DNA of 8,356 nt. Source: Synergistaceae bacterium (lineage in GTDB: Bacteria > Synergistota > Synergistia > Synergistales > Synergistaceae). A program made the translations under genes and the position numbers. The notes beneath the pieces were generated by a model, which had not been told where the DNA came from, searched no databases, and saw nothing but the letters and a program-made list of their open reading frames with translations. Positions within the stretch are counted from its first letter, which is position 1. Each line of letters starts with the position of its first letter. The stretch covers positions 1 through 8,356 of the forward strand of contig JAISQC010000198.1 in assembly GCA_031274465.1 (NCBI GenBank), written 5' to 3'. Positions 1-6,480 of the stretch are shown piece after piece.

Positions 1-285
1 GATTTCAAGGCCCTCGAACCTCTCGGACAGGAGCGCCGCCACGCGCCGCATCTGCACAGCTTCCGGGCCTTCGTCTCCGCCTGTGCGGCGGGGCATGCCG
101 ACCAGCAGTTTCGAGGCGCGGTAACGCAGGACGATCCCAGCCAGCTCGTCCTGCCAACCTTCGCTCGCCGCGAGCACCGTGACCCCCTGAGCGAACGTCC
201 CGGTTGGGTCGCTCGCCGCCACTCCGATCCTCACCGTCCCGACGTCCAGCGCCACGACCCTGTTCCGGTTTTCGCCTTCAGCCAT
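1..285 (-). CDS. ruvX: RuvX/YqgF family Holliday junction resolvase-like nuclease (3' end cut by window)
   Basis: The first 95 residues of a YqgF/RuvX RNase H-fold nuclease are present; the family is usually about 140 residues, so roughly a third lies beyond base 1. Seen: the N-terminal strand motif ALDVGTVRIGVA (residues 12-23) with the presumed metal-binding Asp14, then SDPTGTFAQ (25-33), and the family's LLVGMPRRTGGDEGPEA segment (60-76). The later acidic residues that complete the active site are outside the window. The family is linked to Holliday junction resolution and to 16S rRNA 5' processing; which applies here cannot be told. The ATG at 285 is preceded immediately by an in-frame TAA, which rules out a longer start. 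The only Shine-Dalgarno-like stretch (AGGTGGGG, 300-307) lies inside the end of alaS, about 14 bases upstream, so translation is probably coupled to alaS, whose stop is 8 bases away. Confidence 0.95.
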   Translation of the reverse strand, partial: MAEGENRNRVVALDVGTVRIGVAASDPTGTFAQGVTVLAASEGWQDELAGIVLRYRASKLLVGMPRRTGGDEGPEAVQMRRVAALLSERFEGLEI

Positions 286-293
286 TTAAAAAA

Positions 294-2951
294 TCATTTC
301 CCCACCTGCGCGCGAACGAGCCCTTCCGCCGCCGCAAGGGCCTCCTTCAAGCGGGACGCGTCCTTGCCGCCCCCTTGGCCCATCGATGGCTTCCCCCCCC
401 CGCTGCCGCCCATGAGCTTCGATATCTCCCGAACGAGGTTTCCCGCGTGAACCCCGCGCTTTACGGCCTCCTCGGAAGCCATGCCTATCAGCGAGACGAC
501 GCCGCCCTCGACCCCAGCGAGCAGCAGCACCGAATCGGGCTCGGACTGCCTTATCCTGTCGCCGAGAGAGCGCAGCATTTCGCGGGAAGCGCCCTTGAAG
601 CTCCCGGCGATCAGCGCGACGCCGCCGACGCGGACGGCCTTTTCGGCGGCGGCGTGCGCGGCCTTCGTCATGCCTGCAAGCCCTAATTCCTGGTTTCTGC
701 GCTCGAGCGCCTTTTTGTCCTCGGCGAGCGCGCGGGCCTTCGAGACGAGGGATTCGGCGTCGGCCTCCAAAACGTCGCACAGCGAGCGCATCGCGGAAGA
801 GGCGTTCTGAAACATCTCGAGGGCCGGCATCCCGCAGACCGCGACGATCCTTCTGACCCCGGCGCCTATCCCCTCCTCGCGCGCTATCTTGATCAGGCCT
901 ATCCGGCCCGTGGAGCTGGCGTGGGTCCCCCCGCAGAGCTCGGCCGAAAAGCCGGGGATCTCGAGGACGCGGACCACATCGCCGTATTTCTCCTCGAAGA
1001 GGGCCTTCACCCCGAGCTTCCTCGCTTCGTCGTAGCCCATGACACTCGTTTTTACGGGCATGTCGGCCAGCACCTGTGAATACGCCATGCGCTCGACCTG
1101 AGCTATCTGATCCGGGGAGAGCGGGGCGAAATGGTTGTAGTCAAAACGCAGGAAATCCGGCGAGACGAGCGAGCCAGCCTGCCTCACGTGGGGGCCGAGG
1201 ACGCGGATCAGGGACTCGTGGAGCAGGTGCGTCGCAGTGTGATGCCCTCTGATGGAATCCCTCCTGTTCGAATCGACGGCGGCCTCCACTTTCATGCCGG
1301 GCGCCATCCGGCCCTGCGCGAGCCTCCCGCAGTGAACTATGAGGTCCCCGCTCGGGTGCTTGGTGTCCGACACCTCGAAGCGAAATCCGTCCCCGGACAG
1401 AACCCCGGTGTCGCCGACCTGCCCGCCCCTTTCCGCGTAAAACGGGGTGCGCGACAGGACTATCTGGGCTTCGGCCCCGCAGTCGATGGAATCCGACAGT
1501 GCGCCGCCGACGATGACCGCGAGCACTTCCGCTGCGCCGGAAGTTGCCTCGTAGCCATCGAACGGGGTGGCCCCGAGTTCGTCGGCCAGCTCCGTGTATA
1601 TGTTTTTCCCCATCACGGCGGAGGCCTGCTTGCTCGACGCCCTGGCGCGATCCCTTTGGCGCTCCATCTCGCGGTCGAAGCCCTCGCGCCGCACCTTGAC
1701 GCCCGTCTCTTCGGCGATCTCCTCCGTGAGCTCGAGCGGGAAGCCGTAGGTGTCGTGCAGCATGAAGGCGACTTCGCCCGGAAGGTCCGACGACGAGCGC
1801 CTGACTTTGCCGAGCTCGCCCTCCAGTATCTCCGTGCCTTGGGCGAGAGTTCGGCCGAAACGCTCCTCCTCGAGCGATATGATCTGCTCTATGGCTGCGC
1901 CGTGTTCTTTCAGCTCCCCGTAGCGGCCGCCCATTATTTCGCTCACGACCGGCAGCAGGCCGGTCAAAAACGGGCGGTCGATGCCGATGATCCTCCCGTA
2001 CCTCACGCTGCGCCGTATGAGCCTGCGCAGGACGTAGCCCGGCCCGTCGTTCGACGGCAGCACCCCGTCCGCTATCATGAAGGCCGACGCCCTCAGGTGG
2101 TCTGATATCACGCGGGCCGACAGGTCCCCTTTCTCCGACTCCCCGTAGCGAATCCCGGCGAGCCCGCACGTCCGGGAGATTATCGGCATGAAAAGATCGG
2201 TCTCGAAATCCCCCTTGACCCGCTGGACCACTGAAGACAATCGCTCCAGTCCCATGCCGGTGTCGATGTTTTTTTTGGGGAGGGGCGTGAGCGCGCCGGA
2301 TTCGTCGCGCGAAAACTGCATGAAGACGAGGTTCCATATCTCGAGATACCTGTCGCACGAGCACCCAACCCCGCAATCGGGGCGCCCGCACGAGAACTGC
2401 GGCCCCTGGTCGTAGATGATCTCCGAGCACGGGCCGCAGGGGCCGGTCGGCCCGGCCGCCCAAAAGTTGTCGTCCTCGCCAAGGCGCACTATGCGCTCGT
2501 CCGGCAGGCCGACGAGGGCTTTCCACATATCGCCCGCCTCGTCGTCGTCGAGATATATCGTTGCGTACATGCGGTCTGGGTCGAGGCCGACGCGCTCGGT
2601 GAGAAACTCCCATGCCCACGGTATGGCTTCTTTTTTGAAATAGTCTCCGAAGCTGAAGTTGCCGAGCATCTCGAAAAAGGTGTGATGCCGCGCGGTGCGC
2701 CCGACGTTTTCGATGTCGTTCGTCCTTATGCACTTCTGCGCCGTCGTGGCCCTCGTGACTTCGGGAGTCTTGAGCCCCAGGAAGTAGGGCTTGAACGGCA
2801 CCATGCCGGCCACGGTGAACATCAGCGTGGGGTCGTCCGGCACGAGCGGGAAGCTCGCGTATCTTTTCGAGCCAAGCCCTTCAAAATATGACAAAAACAA
2901 TTCCCTCAGCTCTTCCGCGCTCCTGTGCCTCATTCTGTCGATGCCCGCCAT
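294..2951 (-). CDS. alaS: Alanyl-tRNA synthetase
   Basis: Charges tRNA(Ala) with alanine in the cytoplasm and clears mischarged Ser/Gly. The protein is 885 residues, full family length. In order: class II catalytic core with motif 2 region RTNDIENVGRTARHHTFFEM (about 76-95) and the GMGLERL segment (232-238); a Cys cluster (Cys188, 193, 197, 199), as in many Gram-positive-type AlaRS, that could bind zinc; the editing domain with metal ligands HxxxH (His571, His575) and CxxxH (Cys673, His677); a helical linker; and the C-Ala domain with a Gly-rich tRNA-binding loop (847-862). I chose ATG 2951, which has GGGGGGAAG ending 8 bases before it. An in-frame TTG at 2957 and an ATG at 2933 (MRHRSAEELRELF, closest to the usual N-terminus) are alternatives. 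The gene heads a leftward operon with ruvX. All key residues look intact, so this should be the housekeeping enzyme. Confidence 0.99.
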   Translation of the reverse strand: MAGIDRMRHRSAEELRELFLSYFEGLGSKRYASFPLVPDDPTLMFTVAGMVPFKPYFLGLKTPEVTRATTAQKCIRTNDIENVGRTARHHTFFEMLGNFSFGDYFKKEAIPWAWEFLTERVGLDPDRMYATIYLDDDEAGDMWKALVGLPDERIVRLGEDDNFWAAGPTGPCGPCSEIIYDQGPQFSCGRPDCGVGCSCDRYLEIWNLVFMQFSRDESGALTPLPKKNIDTGMGLERLSSVVQRVKGDFETDLFMPIISRTCGLAGIRYGESEKGDLSARVISDHLRASAFMIADGVLPSNDGPGYVLRRLIRRSVRYGRIIGIDRPFLTGLLPVVSEIMGGRYGELKEHGAAIEQIISLEEERFGRTLAQGTEILEGELGKVRRSSSDLPGEVAFMLHDTYGFPLELTEEIAEETGVKVRREGFDREMERQRDRARASSKQASAVMGKNIYTELADELGATPFDGYEATSGAAEVLAVIVGGALSDSIDCGAEAQIVLSRTPFYAERGGQVGDTGVLSGDGFRFEVSDTKHPSGDLIVHCGRLAQGRMAPGMKVEAAVDSNRRDSIRGHHTATHLLHESLIRVLGPHVRQAGSLVSPDFLRFDYNHFAPLSPDQIAQVERMAYSQVLADMPVKTSVMGYDEARKLGVKALFEEKYGDVVRVLEIPGFSAELCGGTHASSTGRIGLIKIAREEGIGAGVRRIVAVCGMPALEMFQNASSAMRSLCDVLEADAESLVSKARALAEDKKALERRNQELGLAGMTKAAHAAAEKAVRVGGVALIAGSFKGASREMLRSLGDRIRQSEPDSVLLLAGVEGGVVSLIGMASEEAVKRGVHAGNLVREISKLMGGSGGGKPSMGQGGGKDASRLKEALAAAEGLVRAQVGK

Positions 2952-2989
2952 GTGCAAAACTTCCCCCCGGAAAGAAAATATGTTATAGA

Positions 2990-3017
2990 ATTATATCAGA
3001 TGCGATAAGCATGGTAA
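2990..3017 (-). promoter_or_regulatory. Promoter of the alaS-ruvX operon
   Basis: Read on the minus strand there is a perfect TATAAT -10 box at 2990-2995. A TTACCA element (4 of 6 matches to TTGACA) lies at 3012-3017 with a 16-base spacer. Transcription would begin near 2983 and give a leader of about 30 bases before the alaS ATG. This is the best promoter match in the window. Its -35 element overlaps the -10 of the opposing promoter. Confidence 0.6.
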
Positions 3018-3020
3018 TAT
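3012..3020 (+). promoter_or_regulatory. Extended -10 promoter of the ahcY operon
   Basis: TGGTAATAT fits an extended -10 element: TG at 3012-3013, one base, then TAATAT at 3015-3020 (4 of 6 matches to TATAAT). No good -35 is seen at the usual distance; TTATAT at 2991-2996 is the nearest and is poor. A start near 3027 would give a leader of about 50 bases. It overlaps the alaS promoter on the other strand. The position is supported by the divergent gene arrangement, since the operon must start in this gap or rely on a distant promoter. Confidence 0.4.
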
Positions 3021-3038
3021 AGGCGAAGCAATACGGGA

Positions 3039-3050
3039 GGCAATATTGCC
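3039..3050. promoter_or_regulatory. Perfect 12-bp palindrome, candidate operator
   Basis: GGCAATATTGCC reads identically on both strands. It lies about 12-24 bases downstream of the presumed rightward transcription start, between promoter and gene, which is a usual place for a dimeric repressor to bind. It also contains the TTG at 3046. With no loop it would make a poor RNA hairpin, so a DNA-binding site is more likely than an RNA element. No regulator gene is visible in the window. Confidence 0.35.
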
Positions 3051-3064
3051 GCGACATCGACGAC

Positions 3065-3070
3065 GGGAGG
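3065..3070 (+). promoter_or_regulatory. Ribosome binding site chosen for ahcY
   Basis: GGGAGG ends 8 bases before the TTG at 3079 and decides the preferred start. A second identical GGGAGG at 3035-3040 sits 5 bases before an in-frame TTG at 3046, and a weaker GGAG at 3088-3091 sits 8 bases before a TTG at 3100. No ATG precedes the conserved core, so the gene must start at a TTG. Confidence 0.5.
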
Positions 3071-3078
3071 TTTTGGAG

Positions 3079-4362
3079 TTGCAAACTGGAGTTTTAGGCT
3101 TGAAGGCAACGGAAGACTACGCGATAGCCGACATCGGCCTAGCGAAAGAGGGGCGTGAGCGCATAGACTGGGCATGGCAGTACATGCCTGTGGTCCGCCT
3201 CATAGGGGAAAAGGAGGGCGCCGGAGGCAAGCGCCCGCTGGCCGGGCGCACCATGGCGTGCTGCCTCCACCTCGAAGCCAAGACGGCTTGCCTGCTCAAG
3301 GTCTTCAAGAATCTTGGCGCTGTCGTCGCGGCGGCCGGAAGCAACCCGCTCTCGACCCAGGACCCAATCTGCGCGGCGCTCGCGGAGGACGGGGTGCACG
3401 TCTTCAGCTGGCACGGAATGAGCGCGGCAGAATATGAGGAAAACCTGCACCGCATGATCGCGTGGGCGCCCGACATAATCATAGATGACGGGTGCGACAC
3501 TGTGGCGCTGATCCACGAGCGCTACCCAGAACTCGCCCCTGGGATACTGGGCGGCTGCGAGGAGACTACTAGCGGGATAAAACGCCTGCGCGCGATGGAT
3601 TCCGAGGGGATGCTCAAATTCCCCATGCTCGCCGTGAACGACGCTCTGAGCAAGTACCTTTTCGACAACCGCTACGGAACAGGCCAGTCGGTGTGGGACG
3701 GGATCGTGCGCACCACAAACTGCGTCGTGGCGGGCAAAAACGTGGTCGTGGCGGGCTACGGCTGGTGCGGAAAAGGCGTAGCCTCTCGCGCTGCCGGGCT
3801 TGGGGCGCACGTGATAGTCGTCGAGATAAACCCGCATCGCGCGCTTGAGGCGCACATGGACGGATTCCAGGTCATGGACATGCTCCAGGCTGCGGAAGTC
3901 GGGGAAATTTTCGTGACTGTCACGGGCAACACAAAGGTCATCCGAAAAGAGCACTTCGAAAGGATGAGGGACGGCGTACTGCTCTCCAACGCCGGGCATT
4001 TCGACGTGGAAGTGTACGTGCCCGATCTCGTTGAGCTGGCGGCGAAAGCGTACGACGCGCGGAACAACGTGCGCACGTACGAGCTCCAGAGCGGGAGGCG
4101 ACTTCACCTGCTGGCGGAGGGGCGCCTCGTCAACCTGGCCTCCGGCGACGGGCACCCCATCGAGATAATGGACACCAGCTTCGCCACCCAGCTCCTCAGC
4201 GCGCTTTACATAGCGGGCGGGGCGAGCCTCAAGCGGGGGCTGCAAAAGGTGCCGGAGTTCATCGACGACATGGTGGCCAAATACAAGGTCGAGGCGCTCG
4301 GCATAAAGCTCGAACGGCTCACCCCAGAGCAGGAAAAGTACCTTAAAGTCTGGAGGGAATGA
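3079..4362 (+). CDS. ahcY: S-adenosylhomocysteinase, archaeal/thermophile type (possibly S-inosylhomocysteine hydrolase)
   Basis: NAD-dependent cytoplasmic enzyme that splits S-adenosylhomocysteine into homocysteine and adenosine, relieving inhibition of methyltransferases. 427 residues from the chosen TTG (438 from TTG 3046, 420 from TTG 3100); the extra N-terminus MPRHRRREVLEL does not look like the family. Seen: HLEAKTA (64-70), SNPLSTQD (88-95), Asp136/137, EETTSG (161-166), catalytic Lys192 and Asp196 with Asn197 in SKYLFDNRYGTGQS, the NAD loop GYGWCGKG (226-233) with Glu249 for the ribose, SNAGHFD with His307, and GDGHPIE with His359. All catalytic residues are present. It ends at LTPEQEKYLKVWRE and so lacks the C-terminal Lys-Tyr tail of human-type enzymes, as in Thermotoga and archaeal forms. 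Two adenine-contact positions are changed (Thr57 to Glu66 and Glu59 to Lys68, human to here), which may mean the substrate is the deaminated S-inosylhomocysteine. First gene of the operon; the deaminase follows after 1 base. Confidence 0.97.
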   Translation: MQTGVLGLKATEDYAIADIGLAKEGRERIDWAWQYMPVVRLIGEKEGAGGKRPLAGRTMACCLHLEAKTACLLKVFKNLGAVVAAAGSNPLSTQDPICAALAEDGVHVFSWHGMSAAEYEENLHRMIAWAPDIIIDDGCDTVALIHERYPELAPGILGGCEETTSGIKRLRAMDSEGMLKFPMLAVNDALSKYLFDNRYGTGQSVWDGIVRTTNCVVAGKNVVVAGYGWCGKGVASRAAGLGAHVIVVEINPHRALEAHMDGFQVMDMLQAAEVGEIFVTVTGNTKVIRKEHFERMRDGVLLSNAGHFDVEVYVPDLVELAAKAYDARNNVRTYELQSGRRLHLLAEGRLVNLASGDGHPIEIMDTSFATQLLSALYIAGGASLKRGLQKVPEFIDDMVAKYKVEALGIKLERLTPEQEKYLKVWRE

Positions 4363-4363
4363 A

Positions 4364-5641
4364 GTGTCTGTCGTAAGGAACGTGCTGATATGGGATTCAG
4401 GCAGGGCCGACGCTGAATACGGAGACATCCGAATCGGCGCAGACGGGCGCATAAAGTCGGTCTCCGCCCCGGGCAAGGGGGAAGGTGAAACGCTGTTCGA
4501 CGGCAAACTCCGCTGTCTGGCGCTCCCCGGCTTGGTGAACGCCCACACTCATGTGTCCATGACGCTGCTTCGCGGGCTCGGCGAGGAGCTGCCCCTCATG
4601 GAGTGGCTGCAGTCGAAGATTTTCCCGGTCGAGGACAGGCTCACTGCCGAAAACATACGCTCCGGCGCGGACCTCGCCATGCTAGAGATGATCTCGGGCG
4701 GAGTCACCGCTTTCGCCGACATGTACTATTTCATGAACGAAGTGGCGGAATCGGCGCTCGAAAGCGGGATGAGGGCGGCTCTGTGCCGGGGGCTGATAGG
4801 AGACGACGAGCGGAGGATAGCCGAAAACGTGGCGCTCGCCGACGAATACGACGGGCGCGACGGGCGGATCGCCGTGCAGCTTGGGCCGCACGCCCCCTAC
4901 ACGGTCCCTTGGGACGCCCTTAGGAAAATAGCGGACCTGGCGCGCGAGAAGAACCTAGGAGTGCACTTCCACTGGCTTGAGACCAAGGGCGAGCTGGAAA
5001 CGATCAGGAACGAGCGCCATTCCGAACCGGCGGACTACCTAGAATCGTCCGGGCTGCTCGACGCCCGCGAGCTGATACTCGCGCACTCGGTGTGGTTCCC
5101 ACCGGAACAGCTGCCGCGCATAACGCGCGACAACGTGACGCTGGTCCACAACCCGAAGAGCAACCTCAAGCTCGGCAGCGGGTATGCCCCATTGAAGGAA
5201 TTCCTCGCCTCAGGGATCCGAGTCGCCCTCGGCACGGACGGGGCTGCCAGCAACAACAGGCTCGACGTGTGGGGGGAGATGCGCGCAGCGGCGCTCATGC
5301 ACAAGGGCTACAACCTCGACCCCACTCTGGCCGGGGCGCGGGACGTCCTCAAAATGGCGACGGCGAACGGCGCGCGCGGTATCGGGTTCAAAGACGTCGG
5401 CATGATCGAGGCCGGCTATCAGGCCGACCTCATGATTATAGACATGGACAACCCGAGGTACGTTGGATGCGACGGGACGAACGTGCCCGAATTCGTCGTC
5501 TATTCAGGGTCGTCGCGCGACGTCCGGGCGACCATAGCCGCCGGAAGGCTGCTGTACAAGGACGGGGAATTCCTGACGCTCGACAGGGAGAGGGTGATGG
5601 CCTCGGCGGCCAAGGACCGCCTCGCCATTGCCAAGGCTTGA
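4364..5641 (+). CDS. mtaD: 5-methylthioadenosine/S-adenosylhomocysteine deaminase (amidohydrolase)
   Basis: Metal-dependent amidohydrolase of 425 residues, usual family length, predicted to remove the 6-amino group from S-adenosylhomocysteine, methylthioadenosine or 5'-deoxyadenosine. Seen in order: small beta-sandwich flanks (about 1-55 and 345-400); metal ligands His61 and His63 (NAHTHV) followed by the family segment SMTLLRGLGEELPLMEWL; His176 (GPHAPYT); metal ligand His203 with acid/base Glu206 (HFHWLET); metal ligand His241 (LAHSVWF); Asp292 in GTDGAASNN. These match the ligands known from Thermotoga maritima TM0936. The GTG start has GGAGGG 6 bases upstream, inside the last codons of ahcY, and only one base separates the genes, so translation is likely coupled. 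Which substrate dominates cannot be read from sequence; a guanine or cytosine deaminase is less likely given the MEWL and HxxET motifs and the neighbour. Confidence 0.94.
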   Translation: MSVVRNVLIWDSGRADAEYGDIRIGADGRIKSVSAPGKGEGETLFDGKLRCLALPGLVNAHTHVSMTLLRGLGEELPLMEWLQSKIFPVEDRLTAENIRSGADLAMLEMISGGVTAFADMYYFMNEVAESALESGMRAALCRGLIGDDERRIAENVALADEYDGRDGRIAVQLGPHAPYTVPWDALRKIADLAREKNLGVHFHWLETKGELETIRNERHSEPADYLESSGLLDARELILAHSVWFPPEQLPRITRDNVTLVHNPKSNLKLGSGYAPLKEFLASGIRVALGTDGAASNNRLDVWGEMRAAALMHKGYNLDPTLAGARDVLKMATANGARGIGFKDVGMIEAGYQADLMIIDMDNPRYVGCDGTNVPEFVVYSGSSRDVRATIAAGRLLYKDGEFLTLDRERVMASAAKDRLAIAKA

Positions 5642-5667
5642 CCTGTAATTTTTGCGGAGGTGCGATT

Positions 5668-6465
5668 GTGGAATCTGACAAAGTGACGCCGGACTGCCTG
5701 GTGTTCGATGTCGATGGGGTGCTGATAGAATCCGGCGATTCGTATCAAGGAGTGATGAGGGCGGTCGTGGAGGACGTGTCGCGGGCGTCGGGCTTCGAGA
5801 TCGACATGCCCGGATATTCGAAAGAACTCAACTCCGTGTTTAAAAACAACGACTCCTTCAACGACGACTACGACATAATCTGGGCTCTGGCCAATATCGT
5901 GGTTTCGCGCAAGGGGAAAAAATTGTCCGAGGCCATGCCGTCTCCCGAGGCACTGGGGAAAATGCTCTCGACGTGCTCGGGCGACTGCGGCGAATGGCTG
6001 CCGCGTCATTTCGCCATAAAATACGGAAGGCTCGAAATCAGGGCGCTTGGGCAGGACGCATACTGCGGCGTGAAAAACCCGCCGGGCATGTGGACGCGCG
6101 ACGTGCCTGCGCTGGAGGCGCGCTGGGAGTCGATGCCGTACCCCGTTTACATATACACCGGGCGCGACTTGAAGGAGTGGCGGCTTGCCGAGATCGTGCT
6201 GAAGTGGGAGGGCTTCCCCTTGGACCGCGTGGTCCACGCCGACACAGGCATCAGAAAACCCTCCCCGAAAGGGCTGGAATACATCTGCGGCAGGTTCGGC
6301 CACGAACGCCCCCTGTTCCTCGGCGACACGATGGGCGACAGGATGGCCGCATCCGGGTTCGGCAAAGGCTGGTTCGCCGCTATAGGCGACCTCATGCCGG
6401 ACGCGCCGCTGAGTTTCCCGGACGTCAAAACCGCGCTGTCCAGCCTGATCGGCTGGCGCCCATGA
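5668..6465 (+). CDS. HAD superfamily (subfamily IA-like) hydrolase, substrate unknown
   Basis: 265-residue predicted cytoplasmic phosphatase. All four HAD motifs are visible: motif I FDVDGV (nucleophile Asp14, acid/base Asp16), motif II YTGRD (Thr164), motif III RKPSPKG (Lys197), and motif IV FLGDTMGD (Asp220, Asp224) for magnesium. About 145 residues lie between motifs I and II, a large C1-type cap. The cap begins SGDSYQGVMRAVVEDV and holds an Asn/Asp-rich NNDSFNDDYDIIWAL stretch (60-74). This resembles the HAD-IA 'hypothetical protein 1' group (TIGR01548 style), though longer than its usual roughly 200 residues; that likeness is from memory. The GTG start has GGAGG (5656-5660) 7 bases upstream. 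The same frame is open back to 5092, but that stretch overlaps the end of mtaD and reads as arginine-rich shadow. It lies 26 bases after mtaD and 15 before the next gene. A nucleoside or sugar phosphate formed from SAH breakdown is a conceivable substrate, but nothing proves it. Confidence 0.88.
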   Translation: MESDKVTPDCLVFDVDGVLIESGDSYQGVMRAVVEDVSRASGFEIDMPGYSKELNSVFKNNDSFNDDYDIIWALANIVVSRKGKKLSEAMPSPEALGKMLSTCSGDCGEWLPRHFAIKYGRLEIRALGQDAYCGVKNPPGMWTRDVPALEARWESMPYPVYIYTGRDLKEWRLAEIVLKWEGFPLDRVVHADTGIRKPSPKGLEYICGRFGHERPLFLGDTMGDRMAASGFGKGWFAAIGDLMPDAPLSFPDVKTALSSLIGWRP

Positions 6466-6480
6466 ACTGAGGAGGGCGCG

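Noticed and set aside
286..293. T-rich stretch (ATTTTTTAA on the coding strand side) between alaS and ruvX as a terminator
   Set aside because: There is no GC-rich hairpin in front of it, and the 8-base gap argues for co-transcription.
2269..2276. A8 run in alaS (coding strand CCC AAA AAA AAC) forming an A AAA AAC slippery heptamer in frame
   Set aside because: It simply encodes the conserved Lys-Lys-Asn of the KKNIDTG motif, no clear stimulatory structure is seen, and the -1 product would be meaningless arginine-rich protein.
1141..2733. 530-codon open frame on the minus strand inside alaS
   Set aside because: It is the -1 frame of alaS, extremely rich in Arg/Gly/Pro, and carries no recognisable motif; it is a high-GC shadow of a certain gene.
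2958..3078. Possible SAH or SAM riboswitch ahead of ahcY
   Set aside because: The leader after the presumed start is only about 50 bases and I see no paired-element pattern or conserved core of these riboswitches.
3139..4548. 469-codon open frame antisense to ahcY
   Set aside because: It is a complement-strand shadow of a clearly conserved enzyme, has no ribosome binding site of note and no family likeness.
5092..5667. Upstream extension of the HAD frame overlapping mtaD
   Set aside because: The translated stretch is Arg/Gly-rich low-complexity shadow; the GTG at 5668 has a GGAGG at proper distance and motif I follows at once.
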